From: Eutreptiella sp. 'Long Island Sound 2002'
Lineage: Eukaryota; Euglenozoa; Euglenophyceae; Eutreptiales; Eutreptiaceae
DNA: 64,000 nucleotides
Direction: 5' to 3'
Assembly (NCBI GenBank): GCA_964036045.1
Contig: OZ038381.1
Location: forward strand, 141,395,596-141,459,595
Below the pieces are notes generated by a model, which saw only the letters and a program-made list of their open reading frames with translations, did no database searches and had not been told where the DNA came from. Position 1 is the stretch's first letter. Each line of letters opens with the position of its first letter. The translations under genes and the position numbers were made by a program. Below, in pieces: positions 30,554 to 40,809 of this stretch.

Positions 30554-32341
30554 TAGGTCGACAGTTCTTGGACATCGAGGCCGAACACCTGGACATCAAG
30601 GCCATCCAGGGACGAACCGGGTACCGGAGAGCCGAAAGTCGAAGACGACTGGGTCGACCAATCCTGGCATTCGAATGCCCCGAAAACACAAGCTTCTACT
30701 CGAACGAACCAATCCGACTCCTATTACCACGACGACGACCACAACGACGACGATGAACCCTGGCCACTCGAGTCCGACGACAAAGAAGAATATCCTTACG
30801 AGCCCGTGTGGTCGACAGCACCGCCCAGCTACGATTCTGTGCCGGTGCCAGAGTCGAAGTGGCAGCCCTATAACATGCCGCAGTACAATCATGAAATCGA
30901 GACCATCGAAGAACTCCAACACTTGGGCACGTTCGGATTGAAGCCACCCTATCGATTTGGGACACATGAGGATGATCCGATGAAGACGGAATACACTAAG
31001 CTCGAACCATCGGTACTCACTATCTCGTCGAGCGCCATGGCTGGTTTTCGAGGACCGCACGCGTTCCTGAACGAGAAACATGCTGCACCCGTGTCGAAGG
31101 CAAATGCCACCATTTCCGAGTTAGGCAAGACCATCTGCATCGACAGTTGGGGACGAACCGCACCATTCCCTTACGAACTGGCTCGAAGCGCCCCTGTCAC
31201 GTCTTTCGATGAGCGTGGAAATCTTCGTGGCAAGCCGGGATACCAGTGGTATACAAGAATCGAAGTGGCTTGTCAGAACTTTGGAGCGGCCCTCGTCGAA
31301 TGGCGACGGTGTGATGAAGAGCTCGATTGGGGATTTCGACAAAGCCTCACCGAATATACCCTGCCGAGTCAAATTGCTCGACTCAACCACATGCATCGAG
31401 AGATCTCGGGAATCGACGACCTGATAAACGTTGCCGATGGAATCGACCTGATCTTCAAATATCGACGCCTCTGGACCCACAAAAGGATGAAACGAGAAGC
31501 TCCCATTGCCGTTTCGATCATGGGAGTTATCTGTGATCTTCAGAAGGTTTGCCAGGCGAACGACTGGCTCTTCGAAGATCGAGCCCCCTTTCTTGCGTAC
31601 AAAGTCGATTTGCTTCTTCGCCGACACCAACTGCGCGGCCTACGAGGCACCTCTCGACTTGGGTATAAGCGGTATGGATGCGCTCCACATCTAACACAGG
31701 ACCTTGCGGTCCAGCTCCAGGAGTACTTTCGACTCGGAGAACAGACCGAACCCTATGCGTACAATGCCGTCACACCAGGCGCCCCCATCGACCTTGTCCA
31801 GTTGGCGACGATCTACCAGACTGGACCCGGACGGCTCGGGTACCACGACTTCGATAAGGCGATCCGACGAGTTGCTGCCCTTCACTCATCGAATGAAGAG
31901 TATGCCAACCTTTTCCCTTTCGTGGATGTCTGCCAATTGGTTCGACGCCTGGGTACCTCGAAATACCTCATGTCCCCCTTCGAGGCCGGATACGAAGGTG
32001 GACGACGTTGGCGTCGAGCGGTCCAGTTCCGAAGGGATGTCTATACTGATGAACGGGAGGAGATCGAGAAAACTGACTCGCCTGCGAGTGACCCGCTCCA
32101 GCCGGACCCCGTCGATCACCGGTTTTCGTCGATGGAGTCGAACGCCTATCAGCACCACTTCGACATCCCGTTCTTCAAGTACCTCACACCGATCCACGAT
32201 GACTTTAAGGCAGCACATCGACGCAAGGTCAGCTGCCGAGACCAAGTCCTCGAAGCGGTCATTGTTGACACGGCTTCGAGCCTTGTGACTGCAGAAGCGG
32301 TTCGGTTCGCTCTGCAGAGTTCCCTCGCTGATGGTCAGTAG
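30554..32341 (+). CDS. Element 1 ORF-B, unknown protein downstream of pol
   Basis: The frame is open from just after a TAG near 30,551 to TAG at 32,339. The first ATG-like start in the track is at 30,806 (GTG), giving 511 codons; upstream codons encode an acidic stretch (HDDDHNDDDEPW) that also looks coding. The middle is a mixed, globular-looking protein: GKPGYQWYTRIEVACQNFG, EYTLPSQIARLNHMHREI, KYRRLWTHKRMKREAP. I see no signal peptide, no hydrophobic segment long enough for a membrane span and no motif of reverse transcriptase, integrase or envelope. The position is that of env in retroviruses. Codons favour CGA and the TCGA word is about eight times commoner than chance, as in element 1 gag and pol, so the ORF belongs to this element. 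After the TAG the frame stays open to 32,599. Confidence 0.65.
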
Positions 32342-32579
32342 GTACATCAACACGTCGGTCGGCTCCAAGAAGAAGGTTCTCAAATCGACATGCTTGAGAT
32401 CATGGACCGATATGCCCTCGGCCCTGAAGTGGACGACATCAGCGCCGTCATTGTCGTGCGACGACTTTCGATTGCCGACACGCCGTGGTGGCGAATCAAT
32501 ACGCGAACTGGTCAGTTCTACCACAGCATGGCCGCTGGTACTGGATCGAAGGAAACCTATCGATGGTCTACTGGTCGAC

Positions 32580-32969
32580 ATGACAGATGCTCCTTTTGAG
32601 GCCACCAATCGGACCGATCTGTGGCGTGAGGACGTTTGGAACCCGTCGAGCCTCTGGGACTTCTATTCGACCAGGGCACAAACACTGGGACCTGGACAAT
32701 TTCGAGCGCTTGCCCGTGAACATGTCTTCGTATTCCAGTACAAGTGCCCCGTCAACAACCGACCTGGTGATCCCAACCTTCGATTGCTGAACCATCGATC
32801 TGGTATCCTGATTCAGAAGCGTGCCCTCGACAGTGATATCCGTCGACACTACACGGGTCATGACACCTTCAAGTTCATGGCTGGCGTCGAGACACTGAAG
32901 GAAGTGCATGAAGTATGTCGACTCCAGGTGAATCCTTCATCCACGTTTACGTGGGGCACGGACTGCTGA
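32580..32969 (+). CDS. Element 1 ORF-C (129 codons), unknown
   Basis: It starts at ATG 32,580 with MTDAPFEATNRTDLWREDVW and ends in FTWGTDC. Its start overlaps the end of the ORF-B readthrough frame (to 32,599), so a shift of frame would join the two; it may be the C-terminal part of ORF-B. It has the same CGA preference. No family recognised and only one copy in the window. Confidence 0.45.
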   Translation: MTDAPFEATNRTDLWREDVWNPSSLWDFYSTRAQTLGPGQFRALAREHVFVFQYKCPVNNRPGDPNLRLLNHRSGILIQKRALDSDIRRHYTGHDTFKFMAGVETLKEVHEVCRLQVNPSSTFTWGTDC

Positions 32970-33431
32970 TTCGACATGTCTGGATGCCAAGTAATGGCTT
33001 ATTCGACAGTCTGGATGCCATTAATGGTATCGACTGCCTTCATATGTCCTGTCGAGTTGATAGATGTATAGGCCTGTTGGTTGTTTGTCTGCTGGGCATC
33101 CAGCTTCGATAGCTGTGCCCAATGTTATGGTATGTTATGGTTCGACGTGCCCACAGCCTTGCTGCGGGTACAGCGCCCGTGCAGTGTGCCTGGCGAGGTT
33201 GTCTTCTGCAGCTTCCGCCAAGAGCCACAGCCGTGGCAGAGTCGAACACGGCGTATGAATGAGGCGCTGACGACCGGTGTACCATGACTGCAACTCAGTG
33301 TGTGAGTTTCGACCACTGTTATGCTTCTGTAGCCAACACATGTCGAGGTCCAAAATTTTGTTTTCTGGGCCTGCTCTGCATATTCCACATTGTGACGCCC
33401 GCCCAGGTGAGTGAGACCTCTTCGAGGTCTC
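32970..33431 (+). other. Element 1 3' non-coding region
   Basis: No supported frame. A short duplication (gtctggatgcca at about 32,978 and 33,009) is visible. The region leads to the polypurine tract. Confidence 0.6.
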
Positions 33432-33444
33432 AACGGGGGGGTAG
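33432..33444 (+). promoter_or_regulatory. Polypurine tract of element 1
   Basis: The run of seven G (33,435-33,441) plus tag lies directly before the TGTTATGG start of the 3' LTR, the place of the plus-strand primer. It is short and the purine run is broken by a T. Confidence 0.75.
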
Positions 33445-33718
33445 TGTTATGGCTTCGAACAGCAGCAGCGCAGCAGCGCGCAAGTCGCAAGTCGCAGTCG
33501 CAATCGCACTGCAGTCTGTGAATAATAAAGAAGCATGGAATGCCAACTGTGAATGAGCGCTGTAAGATACTTCGATCTTTGAACAGGGTTTATGTCTTCG
33601 AGATTGTGTTATTATTGGTGCCCCGTCTAAAGATCCTGCACAGAAGAGGTTTGTCGTATTTTGGGATTTTCAAGAAGCAAAGAGGCACAGTCGAGTTCCC
33701 AAGAAACAAACCACAACA
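33445..33718 (+). repeat. Element 1 3' LTR (274 bp)
   Basis: It has the same ends and length as 396-669. I count about seven substitutions, two of them CG to CA. The host repeat resumes right after it. Confidence 0.92.
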
Positions 33719-33722
33719 CCTC
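33718..33722. repeat. Target-site duplication of element 1, right copy
   Basis: acctc, matching 391-395. The following aaag continues the interrupted repeat unit. Confidence 0.85.
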
Positions 33723-34632
33723 AAAGACCCTAATACCCCACGGATGCCTCAACGCATCTCATAAAGTGCTAAAGACTCAAATAACACCTACCCATTGCCT
33801 ATTGAACCCTTGAAATCGCTTTCACATGTTGCATGGAGGCACCATTGGACACTTGCAAAAGAAACCAACCTCTTACTCCATGGTGGCAGCCCTCTAAGTC
33901 CGTTTTAGGACCTGAAAGGCCAAAATACACCATGGATGATCTCAAAAGGGCTCATAAAGTGTTGAAACCGGGAATAACTGATGCGGATTGCCCCTTGGGC
34001 CCTTCGGATTGGCGTTATGTGTTGCATGGGGGCAGCATGGGACACTTGCATAAGAAGTCCACCTCTTACCTCATGGTGCCGGCCCTCTAAGTCCATTCTT
34101 AGCTCCTCAAAGGCTGAAATACACCATGGATGTCCTTAAAAGTGCTCACAAAGTGTTCAAACTACAAATAAATCATTTGGATCGCCTTTTCAACCCCATG
34201 AAACAATGTCACATGCCGCACAGAGGCGCCATCCGACACTTGCAAAAGACAGAAACCTTTTAGCTCTTAGTGGCAGCCCTCTGCAGGCTTTTTAAGCATC
34301 TTATGAAACCCAATATGCCATGCATTCTCACAAAAGGGTACATAAGTCAACAAAAGCTCACAAACCTCACACCTAGCGGCTCTTAAGAATTTCGAATCAC
34401 AGTCCCTCATAGTACTAATGCACCATTGGTCACCAGCAATAGGAAGCAGGGTGGTTGCTCCAATTTACTATGGTACTTGGTACGACAAATCACAGATTTA
34501 TTGCAAAGTGTTTGAGATTGGCACATACTTTCATGTACTGCAGAGAATGACTACAAAATGACTATTTCTCCTTTCAAATCGCAAATTTGTTGAATTTTCG
34601 CATCGTTTTTCAGCTGCGATGCGGCAAATTAA
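33723..34632 (+). repeat. ~193-bp tandem repeat, about three degenerate units, and unique end
   Basis: The marker gacacttgca recurs at about 33,846, 34,040 and 34,232 with spacings near 193. Each is followed by cctctta or a close variant and by tggcagccct. After the last unit the sequence continues for ~400 bases to caaattaa at 34,632. The part from about 34,195 on is present inverted at 40,810-41,290. No gene is supported. Confidence 0.8.
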
Positions 34633-34679
34633 GTGGTCCCAGATCACGCGCGTTAAATGCGCTGTGCAAGATAGGGGGG

Positions 34680-35165
34680 GTGAGGCCACAACCCGAACCC
34701 AAACAGACGCACCGTACAGTCCAGCCACGATTGGCGGGGAATAGGCAGAGCGCACACGTAAACACACACCGCCCATCAGCCCAGCCAGGAACGGCGGGTT
34801 GAAGCCAGAAAGCCACACCCGAACAAACGCACCGGAGGCCACACCCAGGATTGGTGGTGTACAGGTAGAACACACACAAACACACCCAGCCAAACACCCC
34901 AGCCAGGATTGGCGGGCCTAAAGAACGACTCGAACCCAAACATACACACCACAAACCCGGGCCACAATTGGCGAGCTGGAGCCAAAACCCCTACCCAAAC
35001 ACACACACGGCAGACGCCAGCCCAGAATGGCGGGGTAGAGGCGGGACGCGCCGAGGAACAGACACCCCCCAACGCCGCAGCCAGGATTAGCACGATGAAA
35101 GCAAAACCCAAATGCAAGCACACACTGCACAAACCCAAGCCAAGATTGGCGCGGTTACGCCGAAG
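34680..35165 (+). repeat. ~60-bp minisatellite, about eight copies
   Basis: The core cagccaggattggcggg recurs with changes at about 34,722, 34,782, 34,842, 34,901, 34,962, 35,020, 35,082 and 35,140, each followed by a part with acacaaacaca. Spacing is 58-62 bp. Confidence 0.85.
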
Positions 35166-35692
35166 ACAAAACCCCAATAAACGTGCCACGCAACAGCAGG
35201 AAGCCCAGTGTCCATAGCCCGGACAGTGAGACAGCCCGCGCCATGCAAGTGAGGCGCCCAAACGTGACGCACAGCCCGGAGCTCAGGCTGCATCCTAAGC
35301 CCTGCGCTGCTTTTGGTTTGCAGGCGGAGTGTGCCACACCCAAGCACCTCGGAACCCAAGTACCAAGGCGATGCCGCCGGTATGCTTTGGGAACAGAATA
35401 CGCCAGGAAGTCTGGTGAACCCCTAGGATCCTGACCAAAGGAGTGGACGTGTGCAAGCACGGGGGCAAAACCCCCCCGCTCAACACGTCTGTCACGCAAG
35501 GCGGCCATGAGCCCACCCAGTGTTGCTCGGGGCCGCTTTCTTGGGGTCCACAAGTCAGGTCTAGCGGGATGTAAGCTGCCTCCACTCTTCAGGCACGGAG
35601 CCTTTTCATGTACCGTTACAGGGGCGACGCCGGGGGGGACCACTGAGCCCCTCTCCACGACCCAGTGCACCTACCTACCTACGAACCTTTGG
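35166..35692 (+). other. GC-rich block ending in (ACCT)n
   Basis: No gene is supported. Base use is like element 3 and it closes with cacctacctacctac at about 35,668. It may be the 3' tail of another non-LTR element; that is inference from the tail only. Confidence 0.4.
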
Positions 35693-35880
35693 CACCTAGG
35701 CTTTTAGGGGGGGGGGAATTCCCAGAATACTCCTCAAATGCTCTTTTTGAACCCCATGGGGTAGATCGTATTGGACTTCGGCCCTAAACACTTGATCCAT
35801 AGATTGCACGACTATTGCTGTTAGTATCTTCCCGCTTGCTGCTGCAAATGTCACTTTTTCTGACACCAATGATGTTGACA
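35693..35880 (+). repeat. Left terminal inverted repeat
   Basis: It pairs with 38,305-38,491 in reverse. It ends near gacaccaatgatgttgacatg, which both arms share. Confidence 0.8.
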
Positions 35881-36697
35881 TGCAACTTAACCTGCATTTT
35901 GCTGGTCAAACTGCTGGCCGCATGCTTTGATGTCTCTGATCCGCATACTTCGTGACGTATGGAAGTCCCTGTGTTCACCATAACCCAAAGGTACTTTTCT
36001 CCTATTTCGTGCAGCAAAGATCTTCTGATCCCGCTTCTAGGTACCCGGGAAACAATGAGATGCAACTTATCATGCACATTGCGCGACAATTAACATCTCA
36101 TTACCATGCTTTCATTGCTGTCACATGAAGCACTGCCAGAGTCCCTGGATTGCATGGGGAGGCCTGGCCGTCCACCTGTGTCATCAGGATGGCACATTCC
36201 GTAGATAACATACATGAGTAGCATGTGTATTGACTTGAGGAACATGTTAACGCGCATCGATCGTGATAATGCGTCCGCCAGCGCCTGGAGGGGTGTCGCA
36301 GTTGATCTGTGAATGAAAGAGGTAACAGGTATTTCCCACATTTATAATGAAAGAAAAAGTGTCTGCAAATAAAAACATCTTTCGTAGTGTATACTTGTTG
36401 CTTTTTTTTTTTGGATTCGCTGTGTATCGTGCATCGTGCAGGTTAACTCGCGTGTCGGTGCAAATGGCCTGTTTCACTCAGGAACCGAGCTGAAAAGGGG
36501 CAAGAAAGAGCGATCGGTCGAGCATGACGCTTCCTCTGAGTTATGCAATAACTGATGGCGACAAGAATTGCATCGGCGTTGTGTGTCCACCGTTCATGAG
36601 TTCTGCTTGCCACTTATCATGTCCTGTACGGCTCAACATGGGTATCAACAGCCGGAGGCACGAGCGGTTGATGCAGAGAAGTCCGAGCGGCAGGACA

Positions 36698-37070
36698 GTT
36701 CAAGCAGTGCTGCAGACGACTTTGGTGATGTTTTGTGTCCTTTTGTATTGTAGTAAAGCAGTGTGTGGTGCATTCGCTGTTTTGAGGTGCCAGTTATCGC
36801 GTTTTTGGCATGATACTGTGTGTCTCATGTTCGAACTCCTGACTCATGCGCGGTTGGACGGCAGGCTTCTTGCCACGACAGTTCCAGCAGTGCTGCAGAC
36901 AACTTTGCTGAGGTCTTGTGTGCTTTTACATTGCAGTAAAGCACTCTGTGTTGTGTTCGCTGTTCGTGAGGTGCCAGTTATCGAGTTTTTTGGTGTGGCA
37001 CGATGCGTCACATGTTCGAACTCACTACTCATGCGCCGTTGGTGTTATTCAGCAGTCTTCTTGCCTGCTG
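36698..37070 (+). repeat. 183-bp tandem duplication inside the TIR unit
   Basis: Copies 36,698-36,880 and 36,881-37,070 both begin gttc(a/c)agcagtgctgcag and contain tgttcgaactc and cttcttgcc. Each includes a pyrimidine-rich stretch ending (t/c)ag followed by taaagca that resembles a splice acceptor. Confidence 0.75.
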
Positions 37071-37700
37071 TCTCAGAGTGCGGCCGTGAATGCACCATCA
37101 CAGCCTTCGGAACCCTCGCAAGATAATGCAGATCTGGCTGATTGGGATGTGGATTCAGAAAGTGAAGACCAGGCAGAAGAAGAGGAGTCTGATTCTGATG
37201 AGTCGCAGGAAGAAGAACTGAGTTCAGCAGATGTGCCCCTTGCAGGTGCCGCAAAGGCTGCTATTGCTCTTCAAGAGGGTGCAGTGTTGGAGAGTATTCG
37301 CAAACGAAACGGAGAGAAGTGGGTACAAGAGGCGCGTGATGCCTTTGCAGTACTTGATGGCAAGCCATCCCCCTCTCTTCGCAGTTATCTGGAGTCTGGA
37401 CTGAAGCACTTAAAACAGGTCAGGGGTGCAGTTGATTATCGTATTATTGCGCGCCTTGATTATGGTGGCACACAGCCAATATTTGTTCAGTGCCAGGGCG
37501 AGTCTGCAGGAGTGCGCTGCGTTGTTGGCTTGGAACGGCGAGCTGGGGTCTTAGATCATGACAATGGGCTGACACTGTCAAAGCGCATGACGCGTACAAT
37601 GGTAGCTCTGGCCCATAGGGGTATTGTACATGTGACGCGCAACACAACCCGCTGCTTTGGTTATGCAATTTTTTTCCATGTAAAAAAGGTGTTACACTGA
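36918..37700 (+). CDS. Unknown ORF in the TIR unit
   Basis: A 260-codon frame. The first ~50 codons lie in the tandem duplication and may not be coding. The likely real part begins near 37,080: a Ser/Pro stretch, a strongly acidic block (DSESEDQAEEEESDSDESQ), then a compact part with KRNGEKWVQEARDAF and DYRIIARLDYGG. The frame ends at TGA (37,698). A different frame then carries a helical, coiled-coil-like run (37,828-38,010: MQEDTDDAHQALKSLADQL), so one longer protein may have been broken by frameshift or splicing. No transposase motif is seen. Confidence 0.4.
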   Translation: MCFYIAVKHSVLCSLFVRCQLSSFLVWHDASHVRTHYSCAVGVIQQSSCLLSQSAAVNAPSQPSEPSQDNADLADWDVDSESEDQAEEEESDSDESQEEELSSADVPLAGAAKAAIALQEGAVLESIRKRNGEKWVQEARDAFAVLDGKPSPSLRSYLESGLKHLKQVRGAVDYRIIARLDYGGTQPIFVQCQGESAGVRCVVGLERRAGVLDHDNGLTLSKRMTRTMVALAHRGIVHVTRNTTRCFGYAIFFHVKKVLH

Positions 37701-38304
37701 CTGTAAAAACACCGGGAGTTGAGCAAGGTGGCATGCCGGCACACTCCTCCGCATCATCACGTGCAATGAACAAGCATTTTGGCGAATTGACAACCGCAGT
37801 GCACAGTTTGAAGCGAAAACTTGAAAAATGCAGGAGGATACTGACGACGCGCATCAGGCTCTCAAATCACTTGCAGACCAGCTAAAGCCACTTTGTGAAT
37901 GCGCAAAGAATATTTCACAGAATCCACCCTTACACTTGCAAGGACAAGCAGTGTCACAGGGACCCATGCGACAGGCACCATTGCTTTATATGCCTACTGC
38001 CTGGCAGTAGTGAGGCTCTGACTGGATACACTGCTCTTACAGCGAGTCATTGCATTATACACAATGAAGTGCGCTGCATACGTAACTGTGCAGTTTGTTG
38101 TGCAGGATGCGTGTTAGCTTGCATTTCAATTCGTGTGGTACACATTTCTGATGCAAAACCAATTTTCAGAAAATTTCCCGTCACCACTCCAAAGGTATTG
38201 GTAAAACTAATCCAACAAAATGCACAAACCGCAGTCATTGGGCAGCCAAACACGGGTATGAGGGTAGCATGCAGGTTGACGTGCAGAACACAAGATAGCT
38301 CGCA

Positions 38305-38491
38305 TGTCAACATCATTGGTGTCAGAAAAAGTGACATTTGCGGCAGCAAGCGGGAAGAAACTAACAGCAATAGTCGTGAAATATACGGATCAAGTGTTTA
38401 GGGCCGAAGTCCAATACGATCTACCCGATGGGGTTCAAAAAGAGCACTTGAGCAGTATTCTGGGAATCCCCCCCCCCTAAAAGCCTAGGTG
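38305..38491 (-). repeat. Right terminal inverted repeat
   Basis: Reverse complement of 35,693-35,880, ending in TAAAAGCCTAGGTG. Confidence 0.8.
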
Positions 38492-40139
38492 GGACAAGTC
38501 GTTACGGATTGGCGAGAATTTTTGGTCATGTTTCTGCGTGTTGTGCTTTAGTTTTTGCCTCTGCAATGGCGTGCGACGAAAGAGCAAATTTTTTCGACTA
38601 AAATTTGTGGTCGAACCTGACCGCCTAATCAAAACATTTTCAAATGACAAAAATGCGCATCTTCGGAAGCTTATCAGCGGTGGCGCAACATTTTGCCAGA
38701 TGACATAATCAAAAAGATATTCACGTTACCCAATGCTTTTCTTGTTTGGGGGAGTGGTATAAAACCACAATACCTTTCAAAAAACCAAATGCACAGTCTC
38801 CAAGTTGTCAAGCAATGATGGGCGCGAAAAAATGAATGAATGAAATGAATGAATGAAAGTCAAGATAGTCTCCTTCCAAAACAAAGCATCAGGAGCAAAC
38901 AGGGGCTGCAGTGGAGCAATGCAGCCTTAAATACAAACCTTGGATCTTTTATAAACCAAGCATATTATTCCAGTTTGAAATGTGACAGCCATCTAGGCGA
39001 GTAGACAGTGATAAGCAAATGATGTGCACTGTTTTTTGTATGATGCAGTTGGTTAGTCATTTGGGGCAATTAGGTTGCGCAAAACAATGGATATTGCTTG
39101 ATGACCCTGACGAAGCGTTTGTATTCCTGAGAGTGTCAATTGCTCATATAAGTCTTTTTTTCGAGAATTTCATGTAGTTTTGGGCCTTTTGCGCCTTTTT
39201 AGCCCCCTGTTAGCTCAATCACCTAGTACTACAAAAGAAAATATAAAAAAATCTCTAACGAGGTCTTCTCTGCGCTACTTGTTCCAGGCCTAGCCCTTCG
39301 TATTCTTTTGGAAGTATCAAAGAGTAACATTATATTACTTTGTGTTAATGTTTTGAAACATTCATTGGATTTTGCCAAGACACTAGGGCAATATTCCTAG
39401 CCCTTGATGAAGTTTACCCCTACCACTACATGGGGCGTTGGTATCTTCCTTCTTGGCATTCTCTAGAGATATCATGTAGGCACTTCATGCCTTCTCCAGA
39501 AAAAGGCTAAGCCCAGTTCTCCCCCCGCTGAGGACCTAGGTACTCTAATGATTCATCTACCTATTGTCGACCTATTCTGAACATCTGACATTTTACACTT
39601 CTGGTACGTTGAAAAAAAGTGTACAGCACGAAGTAAAATGTCCCAATCGAGGGAACACTCCTCGAATGGTCCAAAAGATTCAGCGAACTTATTTTGCAAA
39701 AATTTGGGAGTACTCGGGTTATAACCTGGGACCTCCTCCTTAAAGCCCACATGGCCAACAACTCGGGTATAGTCAATTGCTCCACAGCAACCGGTCATTG
39801 CTCTATGAAGAGCATTTTCGTTGACGTAGGTTTGGCTACATCTGTCTCTGGTCGGTCAGGTGCCCGACTGCTTGGCTTGACGTGGGCATTGTGTTGCCTC
39901 TTTGCTTGACCCTACGTTGGCTTGCCTCACTGCGTCAAAAAAAGCATTCCTGTCCTGAAATTGTGCATGCCCTTGCACACACACACGCGCAAGGCTGCAA
40001 CAAGTCGATGCGGATCACTTGCATGTGCAAGGGGGTGCTCAGTGGTGGGTGGACACGAAGATGATGGGGAAGGAAGCAGATGCAATGAACATAAGAAAAG
40101 CAGCAATAGGGGACCCTACGTGATAGGACTAATCACACT
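38492..40139. other. No supported gene
   Basis: A+T-rich intergenic DNA. A short (GAAT)n run lies at about 38,832-38,857. Short open frames on both strands (for example 39,553-39,798 minus) show no domain. Confidence 0.5.
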
Positions 40140-40790
40140 AGGTCACTACGCACAGATGGTAGAGGAGGGCACGATCAAGGTATTGCGAAGCAGGAAGGTT
40201 GCTAGAGTTCCTGAACCCTCATCCACGCCGACCCTCAAACCGATTCAAAGAGTAATGACACCCGAATCTGGGTGCAAAAATGCCAAAAATAGCCCAAATT
40301 GGGTGGAGTCCCACGGGTGGCCCAGGCAGCCAAGGCTGACCCCGTAGCTCATGGGGGGAGAGGCAGGACCCAAGACTCACATCTAAGTGTAGGACTTGAA
40401 ATTAGGTCCGGACACCTCATGGACCTGGAAATATGGGCCCCCAACAGACCACATGGAGGGCTGACATTGGGGTCAAAAATGGGGTGATTTGGCATGCCTG
40501 AAAATGGGCCAAAACCAAAAATATCCCGAAGGGTATTCCTTCACGATAGCCGGGAGACGGAACTTAGTATTCTGTATGGTATTCAACGACATGGCATTGT
40601 GGACCCACATATACTGGGTTACTAATGATCTCCACTAGCCATGGCCTGGTTGTTGCCTAAGTCGTTCCCGCGATTGCCAAAATGACAAAAACGAACACAC
40701 TGATTTGGGGTTGGCTCCTTGTGAGTGGGCGCATTGGTCCGCCCACGGGGCATGTGAGCCGTTGGGACCAAAATGCGCGAGCAACATCAC
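40140..40790 (-). repeat. Diverged LTR relic related to element 2, minus strand
   Basis: Read on the minus strand, it follows the order of the element 2 LTR around 8,690-9,200. Shared words include the segment from tccggacctaa through agtcct...ggtcctg, ccttggc near a gccac motif, and cattttggca. It is much more diverged than the two element 2 LTRs are from each other and shows no internal region beside it. Confidence 0.55.
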
Positions 40791-40809
40791 AGCGCAGATC
40801 AGAGACAAA

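Larger units (their letters stand above)
396..33718 (+). mobile_element. Element 1: Ty3/gypsy chromovirus with nested insertions
   Basis: A long terminal repeat retrotransposon in the plus orientation, bounded by two 274-bp LTRs and a target duplication. Its own parts are: LTR (396-669), primer binding site candidate, gag, pol (protease, reverse transcriptase, RNase H, integrase, chromodomain), a 3' region with unrecognised ORFs, polypurine tract and LTR. Element 2 (6,910-24,016) and GC-rich element 3 (25,190-29,118) lie inside it. The part after element 3 restarts in the integrase, so the 3' section is present twice (24,021-25,189 and 29,119-33,434). The two LTRs differ at about 7 of 274 positions, so the insertion is not recent; two differences are CG to CA. 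Pol is broken by stop codons, so the copy is not autonomous as it stands. Confidence 0.9.
35693..38491. mobile_element. 2.8-kb unit with ~188-bp terminal inverted repeats
   Basis: The left end CACCTAGGCTTTTA followed by about ten G is mirrored at the right end by a C-run and TAAAAGCCTAGGTG. The similarity runs inward ~188 bases (35,693-35,880 against 38,305-38,491) at about 95% by eye. Such ends are typical of cut-and-paste DNA transposons, but I see no clear target duplication and no transposase. The interior holds a tandem duplication and an unrecognised ORF. Confidence 0.7.

Noticed and set aside
30438-30941. 167-codon frame with a poly-Thr run, also at 24,429-24,932
   Set aside because: It overlaps ORF-A and ORF-B; the Thr run is the Asp-rich start of ORF-B read in another phase.
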